Shown: positions 57,273 to 64,000 of the stretch, one piece after another | How the letters are laid out: the number at the start of each line of letters is the position of its first letter | How positions within the stretch are numbered: the first letter of the stretch is position 1 | Assembly: GCA_025526995.1 (NCBI GenBank) | Contig: JAHLKG010000009.1 | Location: 744,001 to 808,000 of the forward strand | DNA: 64,000 bases | Direction: 5' to 3' | DNA from: Powellomyces hirtus | Taxonomy: Eukaryota > Chytridiomycota > Chytridiomycetes > Spizellomycetales > Powellomycetaceae | Program-made: the position numbers and the translations under genes | Notes under the pieces: model-generated | Told to the model about the DNA's origin: nothing | Database searches by the model: none | Seen by the model: only the letters and a program-made list of their open reading frames with translations

Positions 57273-60200
57273 CTAGTCGTGGAAATTCATGCCAGCGGTG
57301 GTTTCCTTCACAATGCCTGCGCGAATGACCCAGTCACCAAAATGTTCTCCGACGACGCGTTCCTGAGACCACCGAGTGAGGAGGGGCTTAAGGGATGCAA
57401 GAATTTCTGCTTCGCCAACCGATTCCTTGTACATCTTGCTCAGACGGGTTCCGCTGAACCCTCCACCGAGGTAGAGGTTGTATGTACCAGGTGCTTTGCC
57501 GACGAATCCAATTTCGGCAATCTGTGGTCGTGCACAGCCGTTAGGGCATCCCGTCATGCGGATCGAGATGGCGTCTGAGCGAAGGCCGAGGGAATCGAGA
57601 ATGGAGTCAAGCTTGGTGATGAGAGAGGGGAGGTATCGTTCGGATTCGGCCATCGCAAGACCGCAAGTGGGGAGAGCTACGCAAGCCATACTGTTAAGTC
57701 TCATTGCAGAGTGGTGCTCCGAGTGCAACTTGTGCTTCTGCAAGAACCCTTCGATGGTGGGTTTGAGACTTGGTGGAATACGCGCAACAACAAGATGCTG
57801 GTTGGCAGTCAGACGGATCTCGCCGGCCTTTTCTTTGACGAGCAGCTCCGCGAGCAGTTTCAACGCAGTCTTTTCTTCTGACCCTGGCGCATCGCGAACT
57901 CGTCCGTTTGCAATAAACATCGTGAAAGCCCATGAGCCGTCGCTCTCTTGCACCCAGCCGAACCGATCGCCGTTGCTGACGAACTTATAAGGCCGTGCGG
58001 GAGGGAAAGTCCAGCCGAGCCTGGTTTCGACTTCCTTACGGAACCACTCGATCCCTCGGTCGTCAATGGTATACTTCAATCGGGCGTGCTTGCGGTTGGT
58101 TCGGTCGCCATAGTCACGTTGCACAGTGACCACCTTTTCACCAACATCGATGGCCTGTTCCGGAGTACAGAAACCCAAGACGTCTCCAAGACGAGGATAG
58201 GTCTTCTTGTTACCGTGGGTCATACCCATTCCTCCGCCGACGGTAACATTGTATCCGACAATCTTGCCCTTCTCGATGATGGCAATGTAACCCAGATCGT
58301 TGGCGAAGACATCGACATCGTTGTTCGGCGGGACAGCGATGGCGCATTTGAACTTTCGGGGAAGGTAGGTTTTGCCATACAGTGGCTCGCTCTCCTCTTG
58401 TGTGGTAGCCACCAGCTTCTTGTCAAGCCAGATCTCGTGGTACGCGTTCGTGTGTGGAAGCATGTGTTCACTCCAGTCACGAGCAAGCTTGAGAACCGCA
58501 GCGTTCACTTCGGATGAGTGTTCGTTGGGGTTGCAGAGAACGTTTCTATTGACGTCCCCACAAGCTGCGATTGTGTCCATGAGCGCGCGGTTCATGTCCT
58601 GGATGGAGGCCTTGAGTCCTCGTTTGATGATGCCGTGGTATTGGAAGGTTTGGCGGGTTGTGATCTTGATGGTTCCGTTGGCCCACTTGTCGGCGATTTG
58701 GTCGACCGCGATCCACTGCTCTGGTGTCACAACTCCTCCGGGAATTCGGCATCGGACCATGAAAGAGAATGCTGGCTCCTGACCCTGACGCGCACGCTCT
58801 TCACGTGTGTCACGGTCATCTTGCTGGTATATACCGTGGAACTTGCTGAGTTTGGTGTCAAGTTCCGCCAATGCTCCAGTCGAGGTGTCAACAAGGCCTT
58901 CCGCGATAGTTCCGCGAAGATAGTTGCTAGATTCCTTGATTGCGTCGTCAGAGGGAAGTACCGGTTCGACATTCACGTCAACTTCGTCGACGCCGAGTGC
59001 CTGCCAAAGAATGGGCCTCCAAGCGTTGACACCAGTCCAGAGACCATCAGGGTCTTGATCATCCCCAACTCCCAGAGGAGTCAAACGTCCAGCACCCAAG
59101 GTCTCCAGCTTGTGGTCGAGATCTTTTCCGCTCTTTGCGAAGTAATGCTTGTCCCCGGGCAATGGCCAGTAGTTTCGGTCACCAAGCGCAAGAACCGCGA
59201 ACCTGGTCTTTGTCAGGTCCAAATCCGCTCCCGCGGACTGAAGAGCCTTCCAGGTCTCCTTAGCATTTCCAGGGAATTCTCCCTGTCCTGCGGTAGACAC
59301 CACGTATACGACACTTTGCTCGCTCGGCAAGTCCTCGACACTGAAAGAATCAGCCGCCATAACTCGTGGCCTCAGTCCGCGTTGTTTGGCTTCCGATCCA
59401 AGACGTTTGGCAACAGCTTCGGCGTTCCCGCCATCGGAACCGTACAGAACCAACAACGGCTGCGCGTTCAGAGACGACAGCAGCTGACTGTACGAAGACT
59501 GCACCTTGTTTTCGATCGCGTTTTTGAGTTCCTTTTCGGCGTTAGCGCTGATGTGTGCTGCGACCTCAGGCTTCGACGACAGGACGTAGGCCAGGTGGTT
59601 CTCTCGGTCCAGGAACTCAACAATCTCGCGCTTGACTTTCTCCGAGTCTAGCGCAAAGGGCTCTTGTCCCGCAGCGTCGAGGGAAGGGTTCCAACGGTAC
59701 AGTGGCCAGTAACCGGAATCAACAGCAATCTTCGTTTCCTTCAGCATCGCAAGAGGGACGCTGACTCCTTTGCCGGTTTTGCTAATCTTGGGAGCGTACG
59801 CAAGAACGACAGATGGGCCAGGGTATGCGTCCGCCTCCATGAAGGCACGCACAACCTGAGCGTACGACGAATTGATCGCGACTGACGCAACATATGCGCT
59901 ACCGTACTGCATGGCGTACAGTCCAATGTCCTTCTTGCGTTTGTCTTGCTGTGTGGGAGCAATCTTCTCTGAGTACGGCTGAGTGTCGAGAACAAGCATG
60001 TTGATGTCCTCTTTGGAAGAAATGACGTGGTGCACTCCGCTGTTTCCAACATCGTAAGAGAGCTGATCTCCGCCAATAACCCATCGAGAAGGCTTCGAGA
60101 AGAACGCGCGATCCTCGTAAATAGCCTGCAATGTTGCGTGTTGATGGCGCTCTTTCTCAAGTAGAGAAATCGCAACCTTTCCATGTTTTAAGCTCTTCTC

Positions 60201-61722
60201 CGCGTCATCGCGGTATTGGAACCACGATCCCAGCTCCTTGCGAAGCTCCTCGCTGATCGAATCGTCGGACTTCGAGGCTTTGAGAACCTCGCTGACACTA
60301 TTGGCGAAGCGAGCACGGTTCTGCACAAGCACAAGATGCATTCCAAAACCAAACTCCGCATTCGCTTCCGGTGCAGCAGCACCGTGTTTCCCGTAGACCG
60401 ATGACTCGCTGGAGATATTGGCTACGGAAGCGCGATCAGGGAACAACTGCTCCAGAATCTTGATGTAGGGGCCTTCGTTGGTAGACTCAAAATCGATGAC
60501 GCCGTTGTGGACCCCGTTGATGTGCACGGCAGGGGAGCCAACATTGAATACGCCTTGGTCAGCATTGACTGCCTGGGCAATGATGGATTTGACGAATTCG
60601 ACAGTATAGCCCTGTGTTGGGATATGTACTCTGCCCTCTCGCAGAACAGGTGGTTTTCCCTGATACTTTCCAGAATGGAATGACGCCGCAACATCAAGGA
60701 ACAGAGGACCCCAAGCTGTCGACAGAGAATGAGCTGTGTCCACCACCGTTATTGTCTCAACGCTCGATGGGACTGCCGCAAGGAAGTCTTCCTCAGACCA
60801 AGGTCGGTAAGCACGAACACGAAGAACGCCAACTTTTTGACCAGTTTGGGCCAGCTTCGCAACAGCGTCCGCCAAACTGACTGGATTTGTTCCAAGAGCT
60901 ACAAGAATTTGCGATGCATCCCCTTCACCAGTGTATTCGAACGCTCCGACCTGGTTACCGATGGATTGCGAAACCTGAGCATAATCGATGTTTGACTGTG
61001 CGGTCGGTTTCAAGAATAGTGTCGACTTCAACTGGTCTACCACTTGTGATATGGGGTCGTTTTTCTTGTAGCCATCAACTTCAGTCTTCAAGTTAGCGAG
61101 GAAATCGCCGCTTTTATAGTCAGCAGTCTGGATCTTTTGAGACTTCAGAGCGGGAGCCGACGCGTCGTAGAGATGCACCACTGGAATTTTGTGCTTCACG
61201 GCCAAAGAATGCGCCACAAGACCGATGTCGTGACCCTCTTGCACGCTATTGCTGGCCAGCAGAATAGCACCCGTTTGTCTTATGGCAAACACGTCGCCAA
61301 CGTCTGTGGGGTCGGCGACGGCTGCATGGATGACTAGCGGTGCGCGATCGCCGATGACAGTGTAGAGCGTAGGGATGGTGTTGATAAGGTCGGATGCGGA
61401 TATGTACAGGGTTATGAGAGACTTGGGTGCAATGAGACTGTGGACAACTCCATGCAGCTCTGCCCGAATGTTACTGACGAAGGTCGTCGAAACTGCACTG
61501 TTGAAAAGGTTTTGTGTTCCTTGTGTCGTCCATTCCGAGCAAAGATCTCGTATGTTGGAATCGCCCGTGACAATAACGGTGTCAGACAGATCGAACCTAA
61601 TACCAAGGACGTTTTTGGGTTAACAGCCAGCTTTTGCTACTCGAAGTGTGAACCTGCGGCTTCGTCACCTACCCTATGTAGGCAAGAGCCGTCTCAACGT
61701 TCAACGTCTGTGATACAGTCAT
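57273..61722 (-). CDS. MET5: Sulfite reductase (NADPH) beta subunit, siroheme protein Met5
   Basis: This enzyme reduces sulfite to sulfide for cysteine and methionine synthesis. Two exons (complement of 57273-61596 and 61673-61722) join in frame to 1457 residues; yeast Met5 is 1442. The short first exon encodes MTVSQTLNVETALAYI. Domains run in order. First is a pyruvate:ferredoxin-oxidoreductase-like region with RQTGAILLASNSVQEGHDIG. Next is a flavodoxin domain with LLVLYGSDGGNAEAVAKRL and STAGQGEFPGN. Last is the sulfite reductase half with ITTRQTFQYHGI, CGDVNRNVLCNP and GGGMGMTHGNKKTYPRLGD. The siroheme/4Fe-4S cysteines lie in CVALPTCGLAMAESERYLP and MTGCPNGCARPQIAEIGFVG. All key residues are present, so it looks functional. 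Confidence 0.96.
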
Positions 61723-62469
61723 GATTGACCCGATACTACGTGAGGTTGTGAGGAAGACAGATAATAACTAGAGAAACGAGAGCGGATGGTCGACCGCAAA
61801 GAAAATATATATCTTGCTTCCGGTGTGGGGGAGGGGGAAATTTGCCAGGAAAACGAGTGTGGGGGAGAGCTGGGATGGATGGATGATTTGAATCTGAGAG
61901 ATGCTTTGTGGCGCAGTGTGATTTCTGGGAATCGCGCAATCAGCACGCGTTTCATCAATTGCGAAGACGTGCTCTTTGCGCCTCAGAAACATAAGAGCCA
62001 TTTCCCCAAAAAATTGATCTTTCTCGGTGATGGTGACAAATGCACAAGGGATTCGAGTCACGCCAGGTTACTCAGCACTTTTGTCAAGCACCATTACTAC
62101 TACTGTACTATTACCCCACCTGCGTGCTTCGTTGTCACTGTCGATTCCGTTTAGGAGATCAAGCGCATACTATTGTCTACAACATCTCCTCTCAACAGAA
62201 CAACGATGAAGACCATGCAAAAAGCTTCAGATACGCATTGCTGACACTTGAAGCAAAATGCGGGGACAGCGCTAAGTAACTGCTCCCTTCTGAACTGCTC
62301 CCTGTTGAAGTGCCCCACAGAAGCAAAAAAGCTTACGGCATGATCGAGACGCGTAATGGACGTGAAGAGAATCGAAAACGACGAGGACAGCGTATCTTGC
62401 AGTCAAAAGTGCCAAAATTGAGTTCCAGAATCCCTTCAGTCAGTCGAAGCAAATAAAGAATATTTTGAG
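61723..62469. promoter_or_regulatory. Divergent upstream region, MET5 and CFAP298
   Basis: A 747 bp head-to-head interval. I see no CACGTG site of the type used by sulfur-pathway activators in yeast. No coding exon is supported; open frames here lack recognisable motifs. Confidence 0.4.
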
Positions 62470-63684
62470 ATGGTTCTGATCACTTTGAAAAAAGCTGAAG
62501 AGTCTTTGTTCCTATTCGAAGCCCCTGCCACAACGCCGTTGAGCGAACTTGTGCCGCAACTTGCAAATCTCCAAAATTCTCGGTTGCGGTTGAAACGACT
62601 GATTAATGGTACAGTCAAGCGAATGTGCTTCATGGGTCATCTTTGGTTGCTGAAGAGGTTTTTTCGTACTGTGTTGTAAAAGGTGTGGAAGATCTCATTG
62701 AGTATGGCCCTAGCAAGCCAGAAAATGAGCAAGGCTACGACGAAGATCAGTTAGAAGCCCTATCCAAAGACAAAGCTACTGTTGTCAAGAAAGAAGTGAT
62801 GAAGGATGGCGTATCCATTCTCCTCAACCCCGACCCGACCGGTCGAAGAACTGGTGAAGGTGGGCAGTGAAGCTTGAAAAGCAAACTCTTGTCGCGGACA
62901 GACCATTTACATGACCTTGAATTTACAGCGCCAAACGAACAAATGGCCGATGTTCTTCGCAAAACACTTACCAACGCCAAAGCATGCTTGTCAAGCGTAC
63001 GTTTCCTAGTGCTATTCCACTGAGCTACAACCTCTCTAAAATTAGATTGCCTACAGGACCTCGTGAAGTCAGGCAAATGTCTGGATGCAGCGCTCATCGA
63101 TGAAGCGCTGTCCAACATCCGCGGCGCAATTGCTATTGTGTGGCCGATGGGTCTACCCGAGTGGGAGCCTGTCAGAGACATCTTGGAAAATAACGAAGAT
63201 CTTACTGGCACCGCAGTACGTTGTAACATGCAGTTAAAGACATGGCCGCACGACGATCTCATGCTCTTCATTTTACTCAGGCTTCAAAGGAAGTGTTCGA
63301 TCCGATGACCGCATCGATATGGTGGGCTGGCAAGGAGCTGCAGAGAGACAAGAAGGTGATGGACTATGTTGGGAAGAATGACAAAACGAAGATAATCGCA
63401 AAGATTCAAAAGGTACCTATAGGCACAATGGATCTCTTATCCTCTCTTGTACCCTCGCTGATCGTACTATGTTTTAGAAGGGACAAGGCGCACCACTGCG
63501 GGAGGCTCCATTGAACGAGCAGACACAGAAGGATATGATGGCTTTTTACTACCGGAAACAAGAAGAACACAAAAAGCTGGTGGAAAACGACGAAGACGAC
63601 TACATCAACTCATCATGGGCGAACACGAAGGGCTTGAAATCTGCCTTCACTGGAATAGGCGATGTCTCGTGGAAGGCACGCTAG
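62470..63684 (+). CDS. CFAP298: Cilia- and flagella-associated protein 298 (CFAP298/Kurly)
   Basis: CFAP298 is a cytoplasmic factor needed for dynein-arm assembly and motility of flagella. Six exons (62470-62608, 62683-62859, 62929-62996, 63057-63215, 63281-63412, 63478-63684) sum to 882 bases and give 293 residues; the human protein has 290. Alignment with the animal protein runs end to end. The opening MVLITLKKAEESLFLFEAP is followed by DPTGRRTGEAPNEQMADVLR. LRGAVMIVYPMGLP-like IRGAIAIVWPMGLPEWEP, ENNEDLTGT and IWWAGKELQRDKKVMDYVGK then follow. Near-identical KTKIIAKIQKKGQGAPLREA and a C-terminus SSWANTKGLKSAF close the match. All introns are GT-AG. Confidence 0.96.
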
Positions 63685-63864
63685 TTGTGATAGTGTTTTT
63701 GTGTTTTGTACAGATAACTATTCAATGTCACTGCAAGGAATATATATTCAAGAGGAGAGGCTATGTACGGATGACTACGGCCGGGTGAAACTTCTAGGAT
63801 ACAGGACTTTGGCACGGTAATATGAACAAACTATAGTATCAGATATATGGTATGGGCAGTCGCG

Positions 63865-64000
63865 TCATGAGGCTTCAGCGCTCAGAGCGGGACCGGAGGT
63901 GCTCAAATCCTCAAAGTACCGCACTTTCAATCGAATGGGCGGACAAAGCATCAACGCCGTAGTGGGATCCGTGCGCAGCACCTTCATTGATTCCAGGGAC
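63865..64000 (-). CDS. C-terminal end of an unidentified gene, continuing beyond the window
   Basis: On the minus strand the last 45 codons are open and end at a stop at 63865 (KVLRTDPTTALMLCPPIRL, then KVRYFEDLSTSGPALSAEAS). The composition is protein-like. I do not recognise the family from this piece. It converges on CFAP298 with 180 bp between the stops. Confidence 0.45.
   Translation of the reverse strand, partial: SLESMKVLRTDPTTALMLCPPIRLKVRYFEDLSTSGPALSAEAS

Overview
This window is nuclear DNA of a zoosporic (flagellated, chytrid-type) fungus; that assignment is an inference. The genes are typical of fungi: REI1, a siroheme-type MET5 sulfite reductase, aspartate-semialdehyde dehydrogenase, a HAM1-like protein, an RTA1-type membrane protein and a fungal PhoD-like phosphatase. 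Two genes belong to cilium/flagellum assembly (DNAAF3 and CFAP298), which non-flagellated fungi have lost. Genes are dense, on both strands, and most are split by short GT-AG introns of roughly 50-100 bp. I closed reading frames across introns by hand for APC10, DNAAF3, CFAP298, raptor, the mitochondrial SSB, PhoD, the START protein, the p62-like protein, RTA1, HAM1-like, COQ10, MTQ2 and MET5. For the other split genes only the outer limits and some introns are given.

Layout, left half: SEC8 (minus, C-terminus off the left edge); REI1 (+); an alpha/beta-hydrolase plus dual-specificity-phosphatase fusion (-); mitochondrial-type SSB (+); DNAAF3 (-); PhoD-like phosphatase (+); a membrane-anchored acidic protein of unknown function (-); APC10/DOC1 (+), which has no long ORF and ends behind a GC-AG intron; ADA3/NGG1 (-); RTA1-like 7TM protein (-); a gene-poor 1.4 kb holding a decayed Ty3/Gypsy-like integrase fragment; a START-domain protein (+); ACADSB-type acyl-CoA dehydrogenase (-); a PB1-like/2xZZ/UBA protein resembling the p62 class of autophagy receptors (+).

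Layout, right half: PUS7 (+); HAM1-like lipid-binding-fold protein (-); a 2.2 kb intergenic region with a striking cluster of TGACA/TGTCA palindromes; a CANIN-type (SLF2-like) protein (+); an unrecognised coiled-coil gene whose large intron carries a recent 116 bp direct repeat (+); aspartate-semialdehyde dehydrogenase (-) head-to-head with COQ10 (+); RNA polymerase III largest subunit (-); raptor/KOG1 (+); a frame-broken DmpA-family peptidase remnant (-); MTQ2 (+); MET5 (-); CFAP298 (+); and the tail of an unidentified gene (-) at the right edge.

There is no operon-style logic. Neighbours are mostly head-to-head or tail-to-tail housekeeping genes for exocytosis, ribosome and tRNA maturation, transcription, the cell cycle, TORC1, amino-acid and sulfur metabolism, and mitochondria. 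I saw no rRNA, convincing tRNA or CRISPR array.
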